Of a stretch of DNA of 64,000 bases, positions 42,875 to 51,300 are shown piece by piece (the stretch's first letter is position 1; each line of letters opens with the position of its first letter). The notes beneath the pieces are model-generated. The model searched no databases and was not told where the DNA came from. It was given only the letters and a program-made list of their open reading frames with translations. Source of the stretch: SLFH01 sp050486265 (lineage in GTDB: Bacteria > Planctomycetota > Phycisphaerae > Phycisphaerales > UBA1924); assembly GCA_050486265.1 (NCBI GenBank), contig JBJHCY010000001.1, positions 496,001 through 560,000 of the forward strand, in the 5' to 3' direction. Position numbers and translations under genes: made by a program.

Positions 42875-44284
42875 TTACGCCATGCGGATCCAGCGGAGGA
42901 GGGTCGGCAGGTTGGGCGCCTTGCCGTACATCAGCACGCCGATGCGGAAGATCTTCGCGGTCGCCCAGACGAAGACAAAGACCGCGGCGACGCCGATCAC
43001 GATCGAGGCGGCGATCTGCCACACCGGGATCGGTTCGGCCCCGGCCAGACGGATCACCATCGCGAACGGGCTGATCGGGGGCAGGAGCCCGCAGACGGTC
43101 GCGAAGGTCGAGTTGGGGCTGCGCATCAGCGGCATCCAGAGCATCAGCGGGATGAGCATCACCATGATGACCGGGGTGAGCAGCGACTGCGCCTCGTGGA
43201 TCTCCGTCACCGCCGAGCCGATCGCCGCCATCAGCGACGCGAGCATGAAGAACGCGATGAAGAAGTAGACGATCAGCAGCCCGATGTCGGCCGCGTTGAC
43301 AAGATGCAGCAGGTCGAACTGGCGCATCGTCAGGATCGCGATGGTCACATACATCAGCAGCACCGTCAGCGCCACGCACATCTGCCCGAGGATCTTGCCG
43401 GTCATCAGCTGCACCGGGCTGACGGCAGAGAGCAGGACCTCCATCACGCGGCTGGACTTCTCCTCGATCACCGTGGTCATGAGGTACTGGCCGCCGGTCA
43501 TCACCGAGATCCAGAGCAGGAACATGAACGCGCCGGCCATCGCCATGTTGGCGCCGCCGCCGGTGCTCGCCCGCTCGCCGGTCTCGGTCATCACCTGGGG
43601 ACGACGGCCCTGCACCTGCACGAGGCGGCTGAGCGCCTCGGGGTCCTGCCCGGCCGCGGCGATCCGCGAGGTGCGGATCGCGCTCTCGAGCTTCTGCTGC
43701 AGAGGCCGCTCGAAGCGGTCGTCGAGGCGCGGGCGCACGGTGATCTGGTAGGACCCGAACCCGAACTCCTCGCTCGGACGCACGGCGTTGGGCTCGATGA
43801 CCACGAGCGCCAGCAGCCCGCCGTCCTGCGGCGTGCCTTCCAGCAATACGCGTTTGCGCTCGTCGATCGCCTCGTCGGACTTCGCGGGGTCGAGGGCGGT
43901 GACGGTGATCTCGGGGATCTCGCCGAGGGCCTGCTCGATGGCTCTGCCCGCGGCGGCTTCGGCGGCTTCGCCCAGACGCTCGCCCGCCTGCTGCTCGATG
44001 GCCCGCCTCGTCATGTCGTACTCGGCGCGCAAGGCCTCTTCGGAGTAGCCGGCCGCGAGCTGGTCGTGGATGGAGGGGGCGACGCTGTCGCCCTCCCAGC
44101 CCGAGCGGTCGACGACCTCGATGGAGCCGCTGACGCGTGGGGGCGTGTCGTCGATCAGCCTGGGGATCAGGAAGATCAGCCCGACGATGATCAGCGGGAA
44201 GATCACCACGCCGATGATGAAGCCCTTGGTGGCGACGGTCGAGACGAACTCGCGCTTGGCGACGGTGAGTGTCTTGGCGTTCAC
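42875..44284 (-). CDS. ABC-2 type exporter permease (NatB-like)
   Basis: The 469-residue protein has one N-terminal membrane helix (KGFIIGVVIFPLIIVGLIFLI), a large extracytoplasmic domain of about 180 residues and then five to six helices (FMFLLWISVMTGGQYLMTTVIEEKSSRVMEVLLSAVSP-type segment). This is the NatB/YhaP topology of Na+ or drug exporters. The EEKSSRVMEVLLS motif before the second helix is the family signature. It overlaps its ATPase gene by 4 bases. The substrate is not known. Confidence 0.88.
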   Translation of the reverse strand: MNAKTLTVAKREFVSTVATKGFIIGVVIFPLIIVGLIFLIPRLIDDTPPRVSGSIEVVDRSGWEGDSVAPSIHDQLAAGYSEEALRAEYDMTRRAIEQQAGERLGEAAEAAAGRAIEQALGEIPEITVTALDPAKSDEAIDERKRVLLEGTPQDGGLLALVVIEPNAVRPSEEFGFGSYQITVRPRLDDRFERPLQQKLESAIRTSRIAAAGQDPEALSRLVQVQGRRPQVMTETGERASTGGGANMAMAGAFMFLLWISVMTGGQYLMTTVIEEKSSRVMEVLLSAVSPVQLMTGKILGQMCVALTVLLMYVTIAILTMRQFDLLHLVNAADIGLLIVYFFIAFFMLASLMAAIGSAVTEIHEAQSLLTPVIMVMLIPLMLWMPLMRSPNSTFATVCGLLPPISPFAMVIRLAGAEPIPVWQIAASIVIGVAAVFVFVWATAKIFRIGVLMYGKAPNLPTLLRWIRMA

Positions 44285-45267
44285 AGGGCGCCTCCTTGGC
44301 CCGCTCCGGCGAGCTCGGCCCGCAGCTCGTCCTCGGAGCGTTGTTCGTCGCCCCGGCCGACGATGTCGACGAAGATGTCTTCGAGGCTCGGCGTGCGGAG
44401 TTCGATCTTCTGCACGGGCAATGCCGAGGCGATCGCGCCGAGCACCCCGCCCGCGTCGGCGTCGTCTTCAAGGTCCGCCTCGAAGCCTTGCTCGGTGATT
44501 CTCACGCTCGCGACGCCCTCGACCGAACCGGCCCGGGCCTGCGCGTCGTCCGCGCCGACGCTCTTGGCGGGCACGAACGCGATCCCGCTGGCCATGTGGG
44601 GCCCCCTGATCTCGTGCATCGGCGCGTCGAGCACCTTGCGCCCCCGGTCGATCATCACGATGTGGCGGCAGAGCTGCTCGGCCTGGAACATCACATGCGT
44701 CGAGAAGATCAGCGTCCGCCCCTGGGCGTGCTGCTCAAGGAACAGATCGCGCATCAGCCGCATGTTCACGGGGTCGAGCCCGCTGAACGGCTCGTCGAGG
44801 ATGAGCAGATCCGGTTCGGGCAGCACGCAGGAGATGAACTGCACCTTCTGCTGCATGCCCTTGGAGAGCTCCTCGCACTTCTTGTTGATCTCTTTTTCCA
44901 GCCCGACGCGTTCGAGCCAGTCGGCGACGGTCTTGCGGAGCTGCGGGCCGCCGTGGACGCCCTTGAGCTTGGCGATGTACTCGATGAAGGCGCCGACCTT
45001 CATCTTCTTGTAGACGCCTCGTTCTTCGGGCAGGTAGCCGATGCGGTCCTTGCTCTCGATGGCCGAGGGCTTGCCCAGGACGCTGAGCCTCCCCGAATCG
45101 GGGAAGATGATCGACATGATCATGCGGATCGATGTCGTCTTGCCGGCCCCGTTGGGGCCGATGAAGCCGTAGAGCCCGCCTTCCTTGACGGCGAGATCCA
45201 GCCCCTCCACGGCGACCTTCTCGCCGAAAGTCTTGCGGACCTGTTCCATGATGATCGCGTCTGCCAT
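44281..45267 (-). CDS. ABC transporter ATP-binding protein (NatA-like)
   Basis: The 328-residue ATPase energises the adjacent ABC-2 permease. Walker A is GPNGAGKTT (residues 37-45), the signature is LSKGMQQKVQ, Walker B is LLILDEPFSGLDP and the switch histidine is in IFSTHVM. A C-terminal 90-residue extension (DAF domain type, ending TPSLEDIFVDIVG) is common in NatA-like subunits. The ATG at MADAIIMEQV is chosen over a longer Arg-rich start. It is divergent from prfA. Confidence 0.93.
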   Translation of the reverse strand: MADAIIMEQVRKTFGEKVAVEGLDLAVKEGGLYGFIGPNGAGKTTSIRMIMSIIFPDSGRLSVLGKPSAIESKDRIGYLPEERGVYKKMKVGAFIEYIAKLKGVHGGPQLRKTVADWLERVGLEKEINKKCEELSKGMQQKVQFISCVLPEPDLLILDEPFSGLDPVNMRLMRDLFLEQHAQGRTLIFSTHVMFQAEQLCRHIVMIDRGRKVLDAPMHEIRGPHMASGIAFVPAKSVGADDAQARAGSVEGVASVRITEQGFEADLEDDADAGGVLGAIASALPVQKIELRTPSLEDIFVDIVGRGDEQRSEDELRAELAGAGQGGAL

Positions 45268-45466
45268 CGGCGCGTTGTCCTCTCTCCGGCCCCGCGTCGC
45301 TTTCGGGGTGCCGTTCTCGGATGATTGCGCGGCGGGCGGCACCGAGCGCGGCCGGCCAACGCGGATCGGCGATCGCCCGCCGCCGGAGCGAACTTTGGGC
45401 GGCCAAACCGCGGGTGGGGATTCTGTGCCGGGTGAGTTCGGAAGACGCCCCGCCTATTTTCACCCG

Positions 45467-46558
45467 GTGCCCGACGCCTTCCCCGACATCCCCCAGGCCC
45501 TCGCCGCCCGCCTCGCGACGCTCGAGTCGCAGCACCGCCAGACCGAGGCGCTGCTGGCCGACCCGGAGGTGATGGGCGACCATCGCAAGGTCCGCGAGCT
45601 GTCGATCAAGAAAGCCGCCTCCGAGCCGGTCGTCGAGGCGTACCGCGAGCTGGAGCGCCTGCGGGCCGAGCACGCCGAGCTGACCTCGGCCCTGGGCGAC
45701 CCCGAGCTCGCCGAGCTGGCGGCTCAGGAGCTCCCGGGCGTCGCCGAGCGGGCCGAGGGCCTGATCGAGACGATCAAGAACCGGCTGGTGACGGCCGCGG
45801 ATCGGGCTGTCGGCGCGGTGATCCTCGAGCTCCGCGCCGGGACCGGGGGCGACGAGGCGGGGCTCTGGGCGGCCGACCTGCTGGGCGTCTACCAGAAGTA
45901 CGCCCAGCGCCGGGGGTGGGAGGTCGAGGTCTTCGAGCTCTCGGCCGACGCCGGGCTCGGGGGCGTGCGCCACGCGGTGGTGGGGGTGCGGGGCGAGGGC
46001 GTCTGGTCGGAGCTCGCCTTCGAGGCGGGGGTGCACTCGGTCAAGCGTGTGCCTGCGACGGAGACGCAGGGGCGGATCCACACCTCGACGGCGACGGTCG
46101 CCGTGCTGCCCGAACCCGAGGAGGTCGAGGTCCGGATCGACTGGGCGAAGGATGTGACCGAGCATGTGACCACCTCGCAGGGGCCGGGGGGCCAGAATGT
46201 CAACAAGGTGGCGACGGCCGTCCACCTCGTGCACGAGCCGACCGGCATCGAGGTGCGGATGCAGGAATCCAAGAGCCAGCACCAGAACCGCGAGAAGGCC
46301 CGTCGCCTGCTGATGGCCCGCGTCTATGAGCACGAACGCGAGGCCAAGGCCGCCGAACGCTCCGCCGAACGGCGCAGCCAGATCGGCGGAGGCGGGCGCA
46401 GCGAAAAAATCCGCGTCTACCGCTACCAGGACGGGATCGTCGCCGACCAGCGCCTTGACACGAAGTTCAACCTGCGCGATATCCTCGAAGGCGACCTCGG
46501 CCCGATGTTCGAAGCGCTGATCGAGCGGGAAGTCGCGCGGCGGCTGGAGGCGTTGTGA
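45467..46558 (+). CDS. prfA: Peptide chain release factor 1
   Basis: The 363-residue factor ends translation at UAA and UAG. The anticodon-mimicking tripeptide is PAT in RVPATETQGRIHTS, which identifies RF1, and the catalytic GGQ is in QGPGGQNVNK near residue 241. The start is GTG, giving the usual length; longer frames reach into the ABC transporter. The adjacent prmC often found with prfA is absent here. Confidence 0.95.
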   Translation: MPDAFPDIPQALAARLATLESQHRQTEALLADPEVMGDHRKVRELSIKKAASEPVVEAYRELERLRAEHAELTSALGDPELAELAAQELPGVAERAEGLIETIKNRLVTAADRAVGAVILELRAGTGGDEAGLWAADLLGVYQKYAQRRGWEVEVFELSADAGLGGVRHAVVGVRGEGVWSELAFEAGVHSVKRVPATETQGRIHTSTATVAVLPEPEEVEVRIDWAKDVTEHVTTSQGPGGQNVNKVATAVHLVHEPTGIEVRMQESKSQHQNREKARRLLMARVYEHEREAKAAERSAERRSQIGGGGRSEKIRVYRYQDGIVADQRLDTKFNLRDILEGDLGPMFEALIEREVARRLEAL

Positions 46559-46589
46559 GGCTGTGGCGGGAGCTGTATCGGAAATGTGG

Positions 46590-46612
46590 CACTGGCGGCT
46601 TGTCCGCCAGTG
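46590..46612. repeat. Palindromic intergenic repeat (copy 2 of 3)
   Basis: CACTGGCGG-CTTGT-CCGCCAGTG, a perfect 9-bp stem 31 bases after prfA, matches the element at 39248-39272 in stem and loop. It may double as a terminator, but no T-tract follows. Confidence 0.7.
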
Positions 46613-46680
46613 TTCCCCCGGCCTGAGCGAAGAGAGTGCTGCGATCGTGGCAGGGTCTTTACCTCGTGGAAGAATGCTCG

Positions 46681-46914
46681 ATGACGAACGGTCAACGGCC
46701 CTCGATTCCGATGCAATGGCTCGCGCTGCTGCTTGCTTTCAATGTGCTGCTGATTCTGCTGATGGTTTACCTCTTGGTGCAGCAGCAGTTGGTCATCGCG
46801 ATTGCGGCGTTCGCGGTCGGCACGGGCGTCAACTTCGGGCTCTCGATGTTGATCGCAAAGAAGTATCGTGATGCGATCGACTCCTGGCGTGACCGCGGGT
46901 CACCGAGGTCTTGA
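46681..46914 (+). CDS. Small two-helix membrane protein
   Basis: The 77-residue product has two hydrophobic helices (WLALLLAFNVLLILLMVYLLV and LVIAIAAFAVGTGVNFGLSML) and a charged C-terminus KKYRDAIDSWRDRG. The ATG follows GGAAG. It stands alone between two copies of the palindromic repeat, and codon use is normal for the genome. No family recognised. Confidence 0.6.
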   Translation: MTNGQRPSIPMQWLALLLAFNVLLILLMVYLLVQQQLVIAIAAFAVGTGVNFGLSMLIAKKYRDAIDSWRDRGSPRS

Positions 46915-46935
46915 CGCCTTGCTGCCAGTAATCGA

Positions 46936-46958
46936 CACTGGCGGGCAAGCCGACGGTG
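46936..46958. repeat. Palindromic intergenic repeat (copy 3 of 3, imperfect, inverted)
   Basis: CACTGGCGG-GCAAG-CCGACGGTG has two stem mismatches, and its loop is the reverse complement of the loops in the other two copies, so it is inserted in the opposite orientation. Confidence 0.55.
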
Positions 46959-47004
46959 CTGCAGATTGGTCGCGGGCCGGTGAATCGGCAATGGAGAACT
47001 CAGC

Positions 47005-47523
47005 GTGAAACTCAACCCAAGAGACCTCCTCGACCACGACAACGCCTCGTTCAGCGCCCAGCTCGACGCGATTCTCGGGGTGCCCGACCACAGGCACGAG
47101 TCGAACGATTTTCAGCGGGCCTGCTCGGCCTTCGCCCACGCCTGCGCCGCGCGCGAGCTCTGGCTGCGGCGCATCGACCCCGAGACGCCGGCGCCCGAAA
47201 ACAACGGCGTCGACCTCTTCCCCGAGAGCGTCTACGCCGACGAACTCCGCCCCCTGCTCGACCGCATCGTGCGGTACTGGGACGCGTACGCCGCGAAGGT
47301 CGAGTCGGGGCCGGGGTGGGAGGCCGAGTCCGAGCGGGTGGTCGAGTACACCTCGACGGAGGGCCGGGCGTGGGCCAACAGCGTCGGCGAGATCGCGCTG
47401 CACCTGTTTGCCCACGGGCAGTACCACCGGGGCCAGATCGCGCTGCTGCTGGCCAAGCTGGGCGTCAAGTCGCCGGCGACGGACTACATCATCCGGGCCC
47501 GAAAGGCCCGCAAGCCCGCCTGA
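47005..47523 (+). CDS. DinB-like four-helix metal-binding protein
   Basis: The 172-residue protein fits the DinB/YfiT superfamily. A helix with FAHACAARELWLRRI supplies the first histidine region, and the late motif LHLFAHGQYHRGQIALLLAKLG carries the HxxxHRGQ signature. Related proteins use a metal in thiol-dependent transferase reactions. The ATG is 23 bases after the region of repeats. The substrate is unknown. Confidence 0.8.
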   Translation: MKLNPRDLLDHDNASFSAQLDAILGVPDHRHESNDFQRACSAFAHACAARELWLRRIDPETPAPENNGVDLFPESVYADELRPLLDRIVRYWDAYAAKVESGPGWEAESERVVEYTSTEGRAWANSVGEIALHLFAHGQYHRGQIALLLAKLGVKSPATDYIIRARKARKPA

Positions 47524-47608
47524 GCCGGGCTCCCCCGGTCGCCCGCTCAGATCCTCTTGCATCGGATCCCTGTTTCTGCAACGATCCCCGCTCAGAGGAG
47601 AGATGCAG

Positions 47609-48550
47609 ATGCGCAGGATTACCGTTGCGATGGCGGCGGCCGCGGCCATGGGCGTGCCCGCCATGGCCGAGCCGTTTGTCGATTTCGTCTTCAACCCCGC
47701 CCAGAGCGGCTTCGACGGGACGCTGAACCTCGGGGTCGAGACCTCGGGCACGCTGATCGGCGACTTCGACCCCGACACCAACCCCTCGGGCACCAGGACC
47801 AAGCCGGGCCTCTTCGGCTCGTTCGGCCCCACCGAGAATGTGCCCGTGCCCGTCGACCTGGGCGTGACGGTCGGCGGGCCGGCGGCGGCTTCGATCTCCG
47901 GCTCGATGCGCCTGGCGTTCAACTTCGAGGGTGACACGGTCCGGGTGAGCGGGTACGCGGCCGCGTGGGGCCAGGGCGCGATCGGCGTTCCCGCGACGCT
48001 CTCGCTCGACCCCGACTCTTTCCGCACGCGCAGCCCGGAGTCGATCTTCCCGGGATTGCCGATCGATCTGCCGATCGGCGAGATCCTGCTGAGCGATCTC
48101 TCGATGGTGCAGACCGGCGAGGGGGCTTCGGGCACGCTGGCCTCGCGTCCCGGCGGGTTTGATTACCAGGTCACGGTGCCGGTGCTGCTGTTCGGCAATG
48201 CCACGCTGTTCGGGCAGACGGTCGAGATCCCGGGGGTGCCGCTGGCGATCCCGCTGGACGGATCGGTCGACATCGAGGGACAGAACGCCGAGCTCTTCTC
48301 CCAGCGGAGCTTCACAGAAGACGGCAGCGCGACGCCGGGGCTGCAGCTCCCGACCTTCCCGCTCGACCTGCCGACGGTGCTCCCGCCCGGCGAGACCGCG
48401 AGCCTGCTGTTTTCGCTGGAGCTCGACAACATCTTCTTCGCCCTCAGCGGGATGCAGACGCTCGAGAGCAGCGGCGTGGTGATCCCCGCGCCCGGCGGCG
48501 CAGCGGTCCTGATCCTCGCGGGGTTGGTGGGCGTTCGACGGCGGTGCTGA
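47609..48550 (+). CDS. Secreted PEP-CTERM-like anchored protein
   Basis: The 313-residue protein has a short signal peptide (MRRITVAMAAAAAMGVPAMA), a beta-rich body and a C-terminal VVIPAPGGAAVLILAGLVGVRRRC. This tail has the PAPG, hydrophobic helix and Arg cluster of PEP-CTERM-type sorting signals. The GAGGAG ribosome-binding site at eight bases selects the second of two close ATGs. No operator like that of the 12.9 kb gene is seen upstream. Ligand unknown. Confidence 0.78.
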   Translation: MRRITVAMAAAAAMGVPAMAEPFVDFVFNPAQSGFDGTLNLGVETSGTLIGDFDPDTNPSGTRTKPGLFGSFGPTENVPVPVDLGVTVGGPAAASISGSMRLAFNFEGDTVRVSGYAAAWGQGAIGVPATLSLDPDSFRTRSPESIFPGLPIDLPIGEILLSDLSMVQTGEGASGTLASRPGGFDYQVTVPVLLFGNATLFGQTVEIPGVPLAIPLDGSVDIEGQNAELFSQRSFTEDGSATPGLQLPTFPLDLPTVLPPGETASLLFSLELDNIFFALSGMQTLESSGVVIPAPGGAAVLILAGLVGVRRRC

Positions 48551-48562
48551 GCTGAAAGCGGG

Positions 48563-49156
48563 TCAGCGCCCCGGCGAAGTCAGCTCCGCGGTGTGGTCTT
48601 CGAGGTTGGGGATCTTCATCGAACTCGGCGAGAGCCGGCCGTTCAGAGCGATCCCCGTGGGCATCGCCTGGTAGGTCTCGATCGAGATCTGGCGGATGGG
48701 CATCGGGAAGCCGGGGATCTGCTCGGCGTCGCTCATCGTGATCGTCGCGATGACCATGAGGTTTTTGGCGTCGTCGGGCACATGCTCCAGCGGCGTGCGA
48801 TCGCTCGCGCCCCCGACGCGACCCATCACGCCCCGGTGGACCGGGTGGTTGTACCAGCGCATGACGGCGGCCTTGTCCTCGAACCAGGCCATGATGACGC
48901 TCTTGCCCGACTGGGTCTGGGCGAGCTCGACGCCGTAGCACCCTGGCACGCTCCGGATCGCCCCGGCGAGCATGTCGCCCATGTTGACCGCGGGTACCGC
49001 TCGGTCTTGCTGCTGATCCTGGTCGGCGCGTCCTTCCTGAGCGGCCCGGCCTTCCTGGCCGGAGGCGGCGTGCCCGGCCCCGAGGAGGGCCAGCCCGGCA
49101 ACAGAGGCGAGCAGGGCTATGGCGGAGATACGGCGGATGCTGGGGTTGGCTGGCAA
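48563..49156 (-). CDS. Secreted protein with possible dimeric alpha-beta barrel domain
   Basis: The 197-residue product starts at TTG after an AGGAG ribosome-binding site. It has a signal peptide (RRISAIALLASVAGLALLGAGHA), a Gln/Asp-rich linker and a C-terminal domain. GCYGVELAQTQSGKSVIMAW and MRWYNHPVHRGVM recall antibiotic-biosynthesis-monooxygenase-like (ABM) folds. This is weak similarity by eye only. It converges with the PEP-CTERM gene. Confidence 0.6.
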   Translation of the reverse strand: MPANPSIRRISAIALLASVAGLALLGAGHAASGQEGRAAQEGRADQDQQQDRAVPAVNMGDMLAGAIRSVPGCYGVELAQTQSGKSVIMAWFEDKAAVMRWYNHPVHRGVMGRVGGASDRTPLEHVPDDAKNLMVIATITMSDAEQIPGFPMPIRQISIETYQAMPTGIALNGRLSPSSMKIPNLEDHTAELTSPGR

Positions 49157-49353
49157 TCGAGACTCCTTCGGGCCGCTGCGCGGCCGAATGTTGGTGGGCC
49201 GAGTGTACTTTCCGGACGCGAGTGGTGCGGAATGTCTGTGCGCCGAATTTACAGAGCCGGGGCATCGGGCGGGGTTGAATTGCGAATGGATTCTCGATAA
49301 GGTTCTTCGTGAGACCCCATTCTCAAGTCTTCCAGATCGCCGGGCCTCTCCCC

Positions 49354-50196
49354 ATGCCGACGACCAAGCCCAGCCGAGCCGGCTTCACGCTGATCGAGTT
49401 GTTGGTGGTCATCGCGATCATCGCGGTCTTGATCGGGATCCTGCTGCCGTCGCTGGGCGGGGCGAGGCGTGCGGCCCAGCAGCTCAAGTGCCTCTCGAAT
49501 GTGCGGACGCTCGAGATCGCCCACACGATGTACATGGACGCGAACAACGGACGGTTTGTGGGGGCGGGGCTGCCGCACGGGGGGGTGAGCCAGGTCGAGT
49601 CGGTCGAGCAGGCGTGGCCGTTCGTGCTGCAGGATCTGTTCGGCCAGCAGATCGCGCTGCGTTCGCCGGTGGACCGCAGCCGCTTCTGGCATCTGACCGA
49701 GGGTGGCGAGGACGACGGGATGCCGCTGTCTGAGTTCGTTTCGATCGCGCGCGATCCGGCGGCGAGGTCGTCGCTGAACTCCGCGCGCGTTTCTCGTTGG
49801 ACGAGCTACGGGCTGAACAACTACACGGTCAGAGGCTCGGCTGCGCCCGCCACCGAGTACATGAAGCGCGACCGGTACGACGAGATCCAGCGGATCCCAA
49901 GGCCCAGCGCCACGGTCCACTTCCTCATGATGACTTTCGGCGACGGTGACAGCTCCAGCGCGACCTTCGCCAAGAGCGACCATGTCCACGCCGAGGCGTG
50001 GGGGGACTTCGGGCGCGATCTTGCGCCGGGGCTGGCGGCCGCGGAGATGCAGACCAACGCCCACGGCGGGAGGCCGGGCAAGTGGGATTCCGTCGCGGTG
50101 TACGGCTTCCTCGACGGTCGCGCCGAGGCGCGGCGCTTCGAGCAGGTGTACCGCGACTTTGACGACAACTCCTTCGATCCGGAGGTGGCCAGATGA
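49354..50196 (+). CDS. Pseudopilin-like protein with type IV prepilin cleavage motif
   Basis: The 280-residue protein has a short leader ending in SRAG^FTLIELLVVIAIIAVLIG and then LLPSLGGARRAAQQLKCLSNVR, the standard planctomycete pseudopilin N-terminus. The body includes SYGLNNYTVRG and AVYGFLDGRAEARRFEQVY. An in-frame GTG at 49309 would give a longer leader. Its stop overlaps the next gene (ATGA), pairing a pseudopilin with a dockerin-type protein as at 36.7 kb. Confidence 0.83.
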   Translation: MPTTKPSRAGFTLIELLVVIAIIAVLIGILLPSLGGARRAAQQLKCLSNVRTLEIAHTMYMDANNGRFVGAGLPHGGVSQVESVEQAWPFVLQDLFGQQIALRSPVDRSRFWHLTEGGEDDGMPLSEFVSIARDPAARSSLNSARVSRWTSYGLNNYTVRGSAAPATEYMKRDRYDEIQRIPRPSATVHFLMMTFGDGDSSSATFAKSDHVHAEAWGDFGRDLAPGLAAAEMQTNAHGGRPGKWDSVAVYGFLDGRAEARRFEQVYRDFDDNSFDPEVAR

Positions 50197-51092
50197 AGCG
50201 TTCGACGCTTTTCGCCTGCATCATCGGCGGCATCATGACCGTCGCCGCGAGCAACACGCCCGCCCAGCTCCACGAGGGCGACATCGTTGTCGACATCAGC
50301 CCGTGGAACCAGATCCGCACGGGCGCTGTCGATCCGGTGACCGGGCAGACGGTGATGGGTGTCCGCGTGTTCGACGGGTGGTTCGGTAAGCAGCCGAACT
50401 TCACCAACGACCCCGGGTACGACACGCTGCTGGGCACATTCCAGCCGGGCGAGCTGGTCGGCTTCAACATCCGCAGCGCCCTGCGGGTGTGGAACGGGGA
50501 CGACTTCTCGACGATCGCCGAGGAACGCGTGCAGTTCCGTTTCGCCCAGACGCTGCAGGCGATGACGCCCGAGACGGATGTGTGGACCGAGGGGTTCAAG
50601 GTCTCGGTGCCCAGCGACGGCAAGTGGCACCGGCACATCGGCATGCTCCTGCTCGGCCCCGACGACGGGCAGGGCGGCTTCCTGCAGCCCTCCGACGGCG
50701 TGTACCTGCTGCACCTTGAGCTCGAGACGACCCAGAGCGGGGTGATCTACTCGCAGCCGTACTGGCTCATCATGAACCAGAACCGCCCGACGCAGGAGGT
50801 GATCGACGCCAAGACATGGGTCGAGGAGCACTTCCTGCCGAACCCGGACTGCCCGGCGGACATGACGGGCTCGACCAACCGATTCTCGCCGGGTTACGGC
50901 GTGCCCGACGGCGTGGTCGACGCCGACGACTTCTTCTACTTCCTCAGCCGCTTCAGCATGGGCAGCCTGGCGGAAGCGGATCTGACCGGCTCGACGAACC
51001 CCGCGGACCCGGGCTACGGGGTTCCGGACGGCATCGTCGACGCCGAAGACTTCTTCTACTTCCTCCGGCGGTTTGCGCAGGGTTGTCTCTGA
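50193..51092 (+). CDS. Exported protein with C-terminal GC-type dockerin repeats
   Basis: The 299-residue protein has a signal peptide (MKRSTLFACIIGGIMTVAASNTPA), a beta-rich domain and two dockerin-like repeats, PDGVVDADDFFYFLSRF and PDGIVDAEDFFYFLRRF, each preceded by (D/A)(D/M)LTGSTN-type sequence. It ends AQGCL. Calcium-binding and sorting roles are inferred from the repeat family. It is translationally coupled to the preceding pseudopilin gene. Confidence 0.83.
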   Translation: MKRSTLFACIIGGIMTVAASNTPAQLHEGDIVVDISPWNQIRTGAVDPVTGQTVMGVRVFDGWFGKQPNFTNDPGYDTLLGTFQPGELVGFNIRSALRVWNGDDFSTIAEERVQFRFAQTLQAMTPETDVWTEGFKVSVPSDGKWHRHIGMLLLGPDDGQGGFLQPSDGVYLLHLELETTQSGVIYSQPYWLIMNQNRPTQEVIDAKTWVEEHFLPNPDCPADMTGSTNRFSPGYGVPDGVVDADDFFYFLSRFSMGSLAEADLTGSTNPADPGYGVPDGIVDAEDFFYFLRRFAQGCL

Positions 51093-51300
51093 GGAGAGCG
51101 AGTTCACGGGATCGGTCTGCCCGCGGCGTGCTCGCTTGCGCGAGACGGATCCGCGCCTGATCGGTCCAAACGGTCGAGGATTGAGAGGGAGCGGATCGCC
51201 GGCCCGCACGGAGCGTTCGGGCCGGCGTCCGTGTCTTTGTCACTTCGTGTGACGCTACACTCGCGCACTAACGGGGCGGCGGCCCCGGGGAGTGCCGAGC

